The position numbers and the translations under genes are program-made. 64,000 bases of DNA from assembly GCA_033782935.1 (NCBI GenBank), contig JAWQEG010000003.1:5034501-5098500 (forward strand), given 5' to 3'. The notes below the pieces were generated by a model that was not told the DNA's origin, ran no database searches, and saw nothing but the letters and a program-made list of their open reading frames with translations. Shown here in pieces: positions 1 through 10,400 of the stretch. Position 1 is the first letter of the stretch. Every line of letters begins with the position of its first letter. This DNA comes from Petrolisthes cinctipes (Eukaryota > Arthropoda > Malacostraca > Decapoda > Porcellanidae).

Positions 1-148
1 ATTTTCGGGTGTTTTGGGACTGAATTTGAGATATCGATTTTTTGGCACCTACAATGTCGATTTTTAGCATGTTTTAAGCCTACATTTTGAAAATATTCTA
101 GCACTGTGTAGGCATGTACAGATTGCTTCTGGGACCCCAAAATATTGA
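1..148 (+). repeat. Monomer class A (short, 148 bp), representative copy
   Basis: Class A opens with gtgttttgggactg and passes directly from gaatttgagatat to cgacttttt or cgatttttt. It lacks the 29-bp stretch (aaacggg...cacatat) present in B and C, so it is 148 bp instead of 177. Its second half reads tagcatgtttttagcc and aaaatattctagcac, which no other class has. Two sub-forms exist: a 148-bp form with gtgtaggcatgtacag or gagtaggcatgtacag, and a 138-bp form reduced to actgtacag. A second polymorphism is aaaagatcg versus aaaatgtcg before atttttagc. Each A monomer carries one gatatc hexamer, so A acts as a once-per-unit landmark. This copy has private changes (acaatg, ttaagcctac). Confidence 0.93.
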
Positions 149-218
149 ATTTTCGGGTGTTTTGAGCCTGAATTTGAGATATAAACGGGTACAGAAGATA
201 CATGCACATATTGACTTT
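131..218 (+). repeat. Half-monomer 1 (88-bp ancestral subrepeat, first copy)
   Basis: Re-phased to start at gggacccc, the 176-bp B monomer divides into two 88-bp halves. This half runs from gggaccccaaaatat through gttttgagcctgaattt and catgcacata to ttgacttt. It aligns position for position with the next 88 bases. In a consensus pair I count 58 of 88 identical positions without gaps; local shifts around the gaattttc and gaatttgag segments would raise this. The best conserved blocks are aatatcga, gtttt-g-gcctgaattt and catg-aca-a. Confidence 0.8.
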
Positions 219-324
219 GGGCATCTAAAATATCGATTTTCATCATGTTTTGGGCCTGTATTTTGAAAATACTCTAACACTGAGTAGGCATGTACAGATT
301 GCTTCTGGGACCCCAAAATATTGA
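149..324 (+). repeat. Monomer class B (176 bp), representative copy
   Basis: Class B opens gtgttttgagcctg, contains aaacgggtacagaagata followed by catgcacatattgacttt, and continues with cagcatgttttgggcctg. Two sub-forms recur across the window. B1 has gggcaccaaaaatatcg, gcctgaattttg and acacggagtagg. B2, as here, has gggcatctaaaatatcg, gcctgtattttg and acactgagtagg; a rarer form has gggtatctaaaat. B normally sits between A and C. Being 176 bp, one base short of 59 codons, it shifts the phase of any open frame crossing it. Confidence 0.93.
219..306 (+). repeat. Half-monomer 2 (88-bp ancestral subrepeat, second copy)
   Basis: This is the second 88-bp half of the same B monomer. It runs from gggcatctaaaatatcgat through gttttgggcctgtattttg and aggcatgtacaga to tgcttct. 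It mirrors half 1 in order and spacing: a ggg-led start, aaaatat-cga, atgtttt, g-gcctg, a T-run and a catg-aca block near the end. Being equal in length to half 1, it supports an ancestral 88-bp unit that duplicated before the 176-bp monomer spread. Confidence 0.8.
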
Positions 325-501
325 ATTTTCGGGTGTTTTGAGCCTGAATTTGAGATATAAACGGGTACTGAAGATGCATGCACATATCGACTTTTGTGCA
401 CCTAAAAGATCGATTTTCAGTATGTTTTGAGCATGTATTTTGAAAATACTCTAACACGGAGTAGGCATGTACAGATCGCTTCTGGGACCCCTAAATAACG
501 A
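325..501 (+). repeat. Monomer class C (177 bp), representative copy
   Basis: Class C contains gatgcatgcacatatcgac and cagtatgtttt, and ends ctctaacacggagtagg. C1, as here, has gtttt gagcctg, gtactgaag, tttgtgcacc and tatgttttgagcatg, and hands over to the next A with gggacccctaaatatcga. C2 has gtttagggccag, gtacagaag, tttgggcacc and tatgtttttggcctg, with the hand-over gataccttctgggacctct. Intermediate combinations exist, so the sub-forms recombine. C carries the tgcatgca palindrome that B lacks (B reads atacatgca). Its length is exactly 59 codons, so stop-free frames run through it. Confidence 0.93.
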
Positions 502-1979
502 ATTTTCGGGTGTTTTGGGACTGAATTTGAGATATCGACTTTTTGGCACCTAAAAGATCGATTTTTAGCATGTTTTTAGCCTATATTTTGAAAATATTCT
601 AGAACTGTACAGATTGCTTCTGGGACCCCAAAATATTGAATTTTCGGGTGTTTTGAGCCTGAATTTGAGATATAAACGGGTACAGAAGATACATGCACAT
701 ATTGACTTTTGGGCACCAAAAATATCGATTTTCAGCATGTTTTGGGCCTGAATTTTGAAAATACTCTAACACGGAGTAGGCATGTACAGATCGCTTCTGG
801 GACCCCAAAATATCGAATTTTCGGGTGTTTTGAGCCTGAATTTGAGATATAAACGGGTACTGAAGATGCATGCACATATCGACTTTTGTGCACCTAAAAG
901 ATCGATTTTCAGTATGTTTTGAGCATGTATTTTGAAAATACTCTAACACGGAGTAGGCATGTACAGATCGCTTCTGGGACCCCTAAATATCGAATTTTCG
1001 GGTGTTTTGGGACTGAATTTGAGATATCGACTTTTTGGCACCTAAAAGATCGATTTTTAGCATGTTTTTAGCCTATATTTTGAAAATATTCTAGCACTGT
1101 ACAGATTGCTTCTGGGACCCCAAAATATTGAATTTTCGGGTGTTTTGAGCCTTAATTTGAGATATAAACGGGTACAGAAGATACATGCACATATTGACTT
1201 TGGGCACCAAAAATATCGATTTTCAGCATGTTTTGGGCCTGAATTTTGAAAATACTCTAACACGGAGTAGGCATGTACAGATCGCTTCTGGGAACCCAAA
1301 ATATCGAATTTTCGGGTGTTTAGGGCCAGAATTTGAGATATAAACGGGTACTGAAGATGCATGCACATATCGACTTTTGGGCACCTAAAAGATCGATTTT
1401 CAGTATGTTTTTGGCCTGTATTTTGAAAATACTCTAACACGGAGTAGGCATGTACAGATACCTTCTGGGACCTCTAAATATCGAATTTTCGGGTGTTTTG
1501 GGACTGAATTTGAGATATCGATTTTTTGGCACCTAAAATGTCGATTTTTAGCATGTTTTAAGCCTATATTTTGAAAATATTCTAGCACTGTACAGATTGC
1601 TTCTGGGACCCCAAAATATTGAATTTTCGGGTGTTTTGAGCCTGAATTTGAGATATAAACGGGTACAGAAGATACATGCACATATTTATTGACTTTGGGC
1701 ACCAAAAATATCGATTTTCAGCATGTTTTGGGCCTTAATTTTGAAAATACTCTAACACGGAGTAGGCATGTACAGATCGCTTCTGGGACCCCAAAATATC
1801 GAATTTTCGGGTGTTTTGAGCCTGAATTTGAGATATAAACGGGTACTGAAGATGCATGCACATATCGACTTTTGTGCACCTAAAAGATCGATTTTCAGTA
1901 TGTTTTGAGCATGTATTTTGAAAATACTCTAACACGGAGTAGGCATGTACAGATCGCTTCTGGGACCCCTAAATATCGA

Positions 1980-2647
1980 ATTTTCGGGTGTTTTGGGACT
2001 GAATTTGAGATATCGACTTTTTGGAACCTAAAAGATCGATTTTTAGCATGTTTTTAGCCTATATTTTAAAAAATATTCTAGCACTGTACAGATTGCTTCT
2101 GGGACCCCAAAATATTGAATTTTCGGGTGTTTTGAGCCTGAATTTGAGATATAAACGGGTACAGAAGATACATGCACATATTGCCTTTGGGCACCAAAAA
2201 TATCGATTTTCAGCATGTTTTTAGCCTATATTTTGAAAATATTCTAGCATTGAGTAGGCATGTACAGATTGCTTCTGGGACCCCAAAATATTGAATTTTC
2301 GGGTGTTTTGAGCCTGAATTTGAGATATAAACGGGTACAGAAGATACATGCACATATTGACCTTGGGCACCAAAAATATCGATTTTCAGCATGTTTTGGG
2401 CCTGTATTTTGAAAATACTCTAACACTGAGTAGGCATGTACAGATTGCTTCTGGGACCCCAAAATATTGAATTTTCGGGTGTTTTGAGCCTGAATTTGAG
2501 ATATAAACGGGTACTGAAGATGCATGCACTTATCGACTTTTGGGCACCTAAAAGATCGATTTTCAGTATGTTTTGAGCATGTATTTTGAAATTACTCTAA
2601 CACGGAGTAGGCATGTACAGATCGCTTCTGGGACCACTAAATATCGA
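1980..2647 (+). repeat. Tetrameric unit A-(B/A hybrid)-B-C, 668 bp
   Basis: This unit has four monomers: A (1980-2118), a hybrid (2119-2294), B (2295-2470) and C (2471-2647). The hybrid begins as B (gagcctg, tacagaagatacatgc, caccaaaaatatcg) and switches after cagcatgtttt to A-type sequence (tagcctata, aaaatattctagcat, gagtaggcatg). A crossover between the homologous atgtttt blocks of a B and an A monomer would give exactly this product. A1 also carries one extra base in an A-run (tattttaaaaaatattc). Confidence 0.82.
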
Positions 2648-4141
2648 ATTTTCGGGTGTTTTGGGACTTAATTTGAGATATCGACTTTTTGGCACCTAAA
2701 AGATCGATTTTTAGCATGATTTTAGCCTATATTTTGAAAATATTCTAGCACTGAGTAGGCATGTACAGATTGCTTCTGGGACCCCAAAATATTGAATTTT
2801 CGGGTGTTTTGAGCCTGAATTTGAGATATAAACGGGTACAGAAGATACATGCACATATTGACTTTGGGTATCTAAAATACCGATTTTCAGCATTTTTTGG
2901 GCCTGTATTTTGAAAATACTCTAACACTAAATAGGCATGTACAGATTGCTTCTGGGACCCCAAAATATTGAATTTTCGGGTGTTTTGAGCCTGAATTTGA
3001 GATATAAACGGGTACTGAAGATGCATGCACATATCGACTTTTGTGCACCTAAAAGATCGATTTTCAGTATGTTTTGAGCATGTATTTTGAAAATACTCTA
3101 ACACGGAGTAGGTATGTACAGATCGCTTCTGGGACCCCTAAATATCGAATTTTCGAGTGTTTTGGGACTGAATTTGAGATATCGACTTTTGGGCACCTAA
3201 AAGATCGATTTTTAGCATGTTTTTAGCCTATATTTTGAAAATATTCTAGCACTGAGTAGGCATGTTACAGATTGCTTCTGGGACCCCAAAATATTGAATT
3301 TTCGGGTGTTTTGAGCCTGAATTTGAGATATAAACGGGTACAGAAGATACATGCACATATTGACTTTGGGCACCAAAAATATCGATTTTCAGCATGTTTT
3401 GGGCCTGAATTTTGAAAATACTCTAACACGGAGTAGGCATGTATAGATCGCTTCTGGGACCCCAAAATATTGAATTTTCGGGTGTTTTGAGCCTGAATTT
3501 GAGATATAAACGGGTACTGAAGATGCATGCACATATCGACTTTTGGGCACCTAAAAGATCGATTTTCAGTATGTTTTGAGCATGTATTTTGAAAATACTC
3601 TAACACGGAGTAGGCATGTACAGATCGCTTCTGGGACCCCTAAATATCGAATTTTCGGGTGTTTTGGGACTGAATTTGAGATATCGACTTTTTGGCACCT
3701 AAAAGATCGATTTTTAGCATGTTTTTAGCCTATATTTTGAAAATATTCTAGCACTGTACAGATTGCTTCTGGGACCCCAAAATATTGAATTTTCGGGTGT
3801 TTTGAGCCTGAATTTGAGATATAAACGGGTACAGAAGATACATGCACATATTGACTTTGGGCACCAAAAATATCGATTTTCAGCATGTTTTGGGCCTGAA
3901 TTTTGAAAATACTCTAACACGGAGTAGGCATGTACAGATCGCTTCTGGGACCCCAAAATATTGAATTTTCGGGTGTTTAGGGCCAGAATTTGAGATATAA
4001 ACGGGTACAGAAGATGCATGCACATATCGACTTTTGGGCACCTAAAAGATCGATTTTCAGTATGTTTTTGGCCTGTATTTTGAAAATACTCTAACTCGGA
4101 GTAGGCATGTACAGATACCTTCTGGGACCTCTAAATATCGA

Positions 4142-7100
4142 ATTTTCGGGTGTTTTGGGACTGAATTTGAGATATCGATTTTTTGGCACCTAAAATGTCG
4201 ATTTTTAGCATGTTTTTAGCCTATATTTTGAAAATATTCTAGCACTGTGTAGGCATGTACAGATTGCTTCTGGGGCCCCAAAATATTGAATTTTCGGGTG
4301 TTTTGAGCCTGAATTTGAGATATAAACGGGTACAGAAGATACATGCACATATTGACTTTGGACATCTAAAATATCGATTTTCAGCATGTTTTGGGCCTGT
4401 ATTTTGAAAATACTCTAACACTGAGTAGCCATGTACAGATTGCTTCTGGGACCCCAAAATATTTAATTTTCGGGTGTTTTGAGCCTGAATTTGAGATATA
4501 AACGGGTACTGAAGATGCATGCACATATCGACTTTTGTGCACCTAAAAGATCGATTTTCAGTATGTTTTGAGCATGTATTTTGAAAATACTCTAACACGG
4601 AGTAGGTATGTACAGATCGCTTCTGGGACCTCTAAATATCGAATTTTCGGGTGTTTTGGGACTGAATTTGAGATATCGACTTTTTGGCACCTAAAAGATC
4701 GATTTTTAGCATGTTTTTAGCCTATATTTTGAAAATATTCTAGCACTGAGTAGGCATGTACAGATTGCTTCTGGGACCCCAAAATATTGAATTTTCGGGT
4801 GATTTGAGCCTGAATTTGAGATATAAACGGGTACAGAAGATACATGCACATATTGACTTTGGGCACCAAAAATATCGATTTTCAGCATGTTTTGGGCCTG
4901 AATTTTGAAAATACTCTAACACGGAGTAGGCATGTACAGATCGCTACTGGGACCCCAAAATATCGAATTTTCGAGTGTTTTGAGCCTGAATTTGAGATAT
5001 AAACGGGTACTGAAGATGCATGCACATATCGACTTTTGGGCACCTAAAAGATCGATTTTCAGTATGTTTTGAGCATGTATTTTGAAAATACTCTAACACG
5101 GAGTAGGCATGTACAGATCGCTTCTGGGACCCCTAAATATCGAATTTTCGGGTGTTTTGGGACTGAATTTGAGATATCGACTTTTTGGCACCTAAAAGAT
5201 CGATTTTTAGCATGTTTTTAGCCTATATTTTGAAAATATTCTAGCACTGTACAGATTGCTTCTGGGACCCCAAAATATTGAATTTTCGGGTGTTTTGAGC
5301 CTGAATTTGAGATATAAACGGGTACAGAAGATACATGCACATATTGACTTTGGGCACCAAAAATATCGATTTTCAGCATGTTTTGGGCCTGAATTTTGAA
5401 AATACTCTAACACGGAGTAGGCATGTACAGATCGCTTCTGGGCCCCAAAATATCGAATTTTCGGGTGTTTAGGGCCAGAATTTGAGATATAAACGGGTAC
5501 AGAAGATGCATGCACATATCGACTTTTGTGCACCTAAAAGATCGATTTTCAGTATGTTTTTGGCCTGTATTTTGAAAATACTCTAACACGGAGTAGGCAT
5601 GTACAGATACCTTCTGGGACCTCTAAATATCGAATTTTCGGGTGTTTTAAGACTGAATTTGATATATCGATTTTTTGGCACCTAAAATGTCGATTTTTAG
5701 CATGTTTTTAGCCTATATTTTGAAAATATTCTAGCACTGTGTATTCATGTACAGATTGCTTCTGGGACCCCAAAATATTGAATTTTCGGGTGTTTTGAGC
5801 CTGAATTTGAGATATAAACGGGTACAGAAGATACATGCACATATTGACTTTAGGCATCTAAAATATCGATTTTCAGCATGTTTTGGGCCTGTATTTTGAA
5901 AATACTCTAACACTGAGTAGGCATGTACAGATTGCTTCTGGGACCCCAAAATATTGAATTTTCGGGTGTTTTGAGCCTGAATTTGAGATATAAACGGGTA
6001 CTGAAGATGCATGCACATATCGACTTTTGTGCACCTAAAAGATCGATTTTCAGTATGTTTTAAGCATGTATTTTGAAAATACTCTAACACGGAGTATGCA
6101 TGTACAGATCGCTTCTGGGACCCCTAAATATCCAATTTTCCGGTGTTTTGGGACTGAATTTGAGATATCGACTTTTTGGCACCTAAAAGATCGATTTTTA
6201 GCATGTTTTTAGCCTATATTTTGAAAATATTCTAGCACTGAGTAGGCATGTACAGATTGCTTCTGGGACCCCAAAATATTGAATTTTCGGGTGTTTTGGG
6301 CCTGAATTTGAGATATAAACGGGTACAGAAGATACATGCACATATTGACTTTGGGCACACAAAATATCGATTTTCAGCATGTTTTGGGTCTGAATTTTGA
6401 AAATACTCTAACACGGAGTAGGCATGTACAGATCGCTTCTAGGACCCCAAAATATCGAATTTTCGGGAGTTTAAGGCCAGAATTTGAGATATAAACGGGT
6501 ACTGAAGATGCATGCACATATCGACTTATTGCACCTAAAAGATCGATTTTCAGTATGTTTTGAGCATGTATTTTGAAAATACTCTAACACGGAGTAGGCA
6601 TGTACAGATCGCTTCTGGGACCCCTAAATATCGAATTTTCGGGTGTTTTGGGACTGAATTTGAGATATCGACTTTTTGGCAACTAAAAGATCGATTTTTA
6701 TCATGTTTTTAGCCTATATTTTGAAAATATTCTAGCACTGTACAGATTGCTTCTGGGACCCCAAAATATCGAATTTTCGGGTGTTTAGGGCTAGAATTTG
6801 AGATATAAACGGGTACAGAAGATGCATGCACATATCGACTTTTGGGCACCTAAAAGATCGATTTTCAGTATGTTTTTGGCCTGTATTTTGAAAATACTCT
6901 AACACGGAGTAGGCATGTACAGATACCTTCTGGGACCTCTAAATATCGAATTTTCGGGTGTTTTGGGACTGAATTTGAGATATCGATTTTTTGGCACCTA
7001 AAATGTCGATTTTTAGCATGTTTTTAGCCTATATTTTGAAAATATTCTAGCACTGTGTAGGCATGTACAGATTGCTTCTGGGACCCCAAAATATTGAATT

Positions 7101-7449
7101 TTCGGGTGTTTTGAGCCTGAATTTGAGATATAAACGGGTACAGAAGATACATGCACATATTGACTTTGGGCACCAAAAATATCGATTTTCAGCATGTTTT
7201 GGGCCTGAATTTTGAAAATACTCTAACACGGAGTAGGCATGTACAGATCGCTTCTAGGACCCCAAAATATCGAATTTTCGGGAGTTTAGGGCCATAATTT
7301 GAGATATAAACGGGTACTGAAGATGCATGCACATATCGACTTATTGCACCTAAAAGATCGATTTTCAGTATGTTTTGAGCATGTATTTTGAAAATACTCT
7401 AACACGGAGTAGGCATGTACAGATCGCTTCTGGGACCCCTAAATATCGG
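4142..7449 (+). repeat. Units 9-15 with a 1492-bp tandem repeat and an A+C dimer
   Basis: Unit starts are 4142, 4643, 5144, 5634, 6135, 6635 and 6950; lengths are 501, 501, 490, 501, 500, 315 and 500. Units 9-11 match units 12-14 at an offset of about 1492 bp, including the cgattttttggcacc/aaaatgtcg form of A in units 9 and 12. The match ends with a loss: unit 14 (6635-6949) is an A+C2 dimer with no B monomer, whereas unit 11 is a full trimer. Units 13 and 15 carry a shortened cgacttattgcacc in C, which makes them 500 bp. Confidence 0.75.
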
Positions 7450-10400
7450 ATTTTCGGGTGTTTTGGGACTGAATTTGAGATATCGACTTTTTGGCAACTA
7501 AAAGATCGATTTTTAGCATGTTTTTAGCCTATATTTTGAAAATATTCTAGCACTGAGTAGGCATGTACAGATTGCTTCTGGGACCCCAAAATATTGAATT
7601 TTCGGGTGTTTTGAGCCTGAATTTGAGATATAAACGGGTACAGAAGATACATGCACATATTGACTTTGGGTATCTAAAATATCGATTTTCAGCATTTTTT
7701 GGGCCTGTATTTTGAAAATACTCTAACACTAAATAGGCATGTACAGATTGCTTCTGGGACCCCAAAATATTGAATTTTCGGGTGTTTTGAGCCTGAATTT
7801 GAGATATAAACGGGTACTGAAGATGCATGCACATATCGACTTTTGTGCACTTAAAAGATCGATTTTCAGTATGTTTTGAGCATGTATTTTGAAAATACTC
7901 TAACACGGAGTAGGTATGTACAGATCGCTTCTGGGACCCCTAAATATCGAATTTTCGGGTGTTTTGGGACTGAATTTGAGATATCGACTTTTTGGCACCT
8001 AAAAGATCGATTTTTAGCATGTTTTTAGCCTATATTTTGAAAATATTCTAGCACTGAGTAGGCATGTTACAGATTGCTTCTGGGACCCCAAAATATTGAA
8101 TTTTCGGGTGTTTTGAGCCTGAATTTGAGATATAAACGGGTACAGAAGATACATGCACATATTGACTTTGGGCACCAAAAATATCGATTTTCAGCATGTT
8201 TTGGGCCTGAATTTTGAAAATACTCTAACACGGAGTAGGCATGTACAGATCGCTTCTGGGACCCCTAAATATCGAATTTTCGGGTGTTTTGGGACTGAAT
8301 TTGAGATATCGACTTTTTGGCACCTAAAAGATCGAATTTTAGCATGTTTTTAGCCTATATTTTGAAAATATTCTAGCACTGTACAGATTGCTTCTGGGAC
8401 CCCAAAATATTGAATTTTCGGGTGTTTTGAGCCTGAATTTGAGATATAAACGGGTACAGAAGATACATGCACATATTGACTTTGGGCACCAAAAATATCG
8501 ATTTTCAGCATGTTTTGGGCCTGAATTTTGAAAATACTCTAACACGGAGTAGGCATGTACAGATCGCTTCTGGGACCCCAAAATATCGAATTTTCGGGTG
8601 TTTAGGGCCAGAATTTGAGATATAAACGGGTACAGAAGATGCATGCACATATCGACTTTTGGGCACCTAAAAGATCGATTTTCAGTATGTTTTTGGCCTG
8701 TAATTTGAAAATACTCTAACACGGAGTAGGCATGTACAGATACCTTCTGGGACCTCTAAATATCGAATTTTCGGGTTTTTTGGGACTGAATTTGAGATAT
8801 CGACTTTTTGGCACCTAAAAGATCGATTTTTAGCATGTTTTTAGCCTATATTTTGAAAATATTCTAGCACTGTACAGATTGCTTCTGGGACCCCAAAATA
8901 TTGAATTTTCGGGTGTTTTGAGCCTGAATTTGAGATATAAACGGGTACAGAAGATACATGCACATATTGACTTTGGGCACCAAAAATATCGATTTTCAGC
9001 ATGTTTTGGGCCTGAATTTTGAAAATACTCTAACACGGAGTAGGCATGTACAGATCGCTTCTGGGACCCCAAAATATCGAATTTTCGGGTGTTTTGAGCC
9101 TGAATTTGAGATATAAACGGGTACTGAAGATGCATGCACATACCGACTTTTGGGCACCTAAAAGATCGGTTTTCAGTATGTTTTGAGCATGTATTTTGAA
9201 AATACTCTAACACGGAGTAGGCATGTACAGATCGCTTCTGGGACCCCTAAATATCGAATTTTCGGGTGTTTTGGGACTGAATTTGAGATATCGACTTTTT
9301 GGCACCTAAAAGATCGATTTTTAGCATGTTTTTAGCCTATATTTTGAAAATATTCTAGCACTGTACAGATTGCTTCTGGGACCCCAAAATATTGAATTTT
9401 CGGTTGTTTTGAGCATGAATTTGAGATATCAACGGGTACAGAAGATACATGCACATATTGACTTTGGGCACCAAAAATATCGATTTTCAGCATGTTTTGG
9501 GCCTGAATTTTGAAAATACTCTAACACGGAGTAGGCATGTACAGATCGCTTCTGGGACCCCAAAATATCGAATTTTCGGGTGTTTAGGGCCAGAATTTGA
9601 GATATAAACGGGTACAGAAGATGCATGCACATATCGACTTTTGGGCACCTAAAAGATCGATTTTCAGTATGTTTTTGGCCTGTATTTTGAAAATACTCTA
9701 ACACGGAGTAGGCATGTACAGATACCTTCTGGGACCTCTAAATATCGAATTTTCGGGTGTTTTGGGACTGAATTTGAGATATCGACTTTTTGGCACCTAA
9801 AAGATCGATTTTTAGCATGTTTTTAGCCTATATTTTGAAAATATTCTAGCACTGTGTTGGCATGTACAGATTGCTTTTGGGACCCCAAAATATTGAATTT
9901 TCGGGTGTTTTGAGCCTGAATTTGAGATATAAACGGGTACAGAAGATACATGCACATATTGACTTTGGGCACCAAAAATATCGATTTTCAGCATGTTTTG
10001 GGCCTGAATTTTGAAAATACTCTAACACGGAGTAGGCATGTACAGATCGCTTCTGGGACCCCAAAATATCGAATTTTCGGGTGTTTAGGGCCAGAATTTG
10101 AGATATAAACGGGTACAGAAGATGCATGCACATATCGACTTTTGGGCACCTAAAAGATCGATTTTCAGTATGTTTTTGGCCTGTAATTTGAAAATACTCT
10201 AACACGGAGTAGGCATGTACAGATACCTTCTGGGACCTCTAAATATCGAATTTTCGGGTTTTTTGGGACTGAATTTGAGATATCGACTTTTTGGCACCTA
10301 AAAGATCGATTTTTAGCATGTTTTTAGCCTATATTTTGAAAATATTCTAGCACTGTACAGATTGCTTCTGGGACCCCAAAATATTGAATTTTCGGGTGTT

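Larger units (their letters stand above)
1..4141 (+). repeat. Left segment: units 1-8, trimers with one tetramer
   Basis: Unit starts (base 1 of A) are 1, 502, 994, 1485, 1980, 2648, 3149 and 3651, giving lengths 501, 492, 491, 495, 668, 501, 502 and 491. Small indels explain the odd lengths: an extra t near 694 (492), a 4-bp tttatt stutter near 1685 (495), and an extra t in gcatgttacag near 3266 (502). Private substitutions look more frequent here than at 8-21 kb (for example aataacga near 495 and the A-run at 2067-2072), and I found no long super-repeat. The segment looks less recently homogenised, but that is an impression from reading, not a measurement. Confidence 0.8.

Noticed and set aside
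149..501. TATA-like gatataaac in every B and C monomer as a promoter
   Set aside because: It is part of the repeat consensus, occurs hundreds of times, and has no adjacent gene or initiator context.
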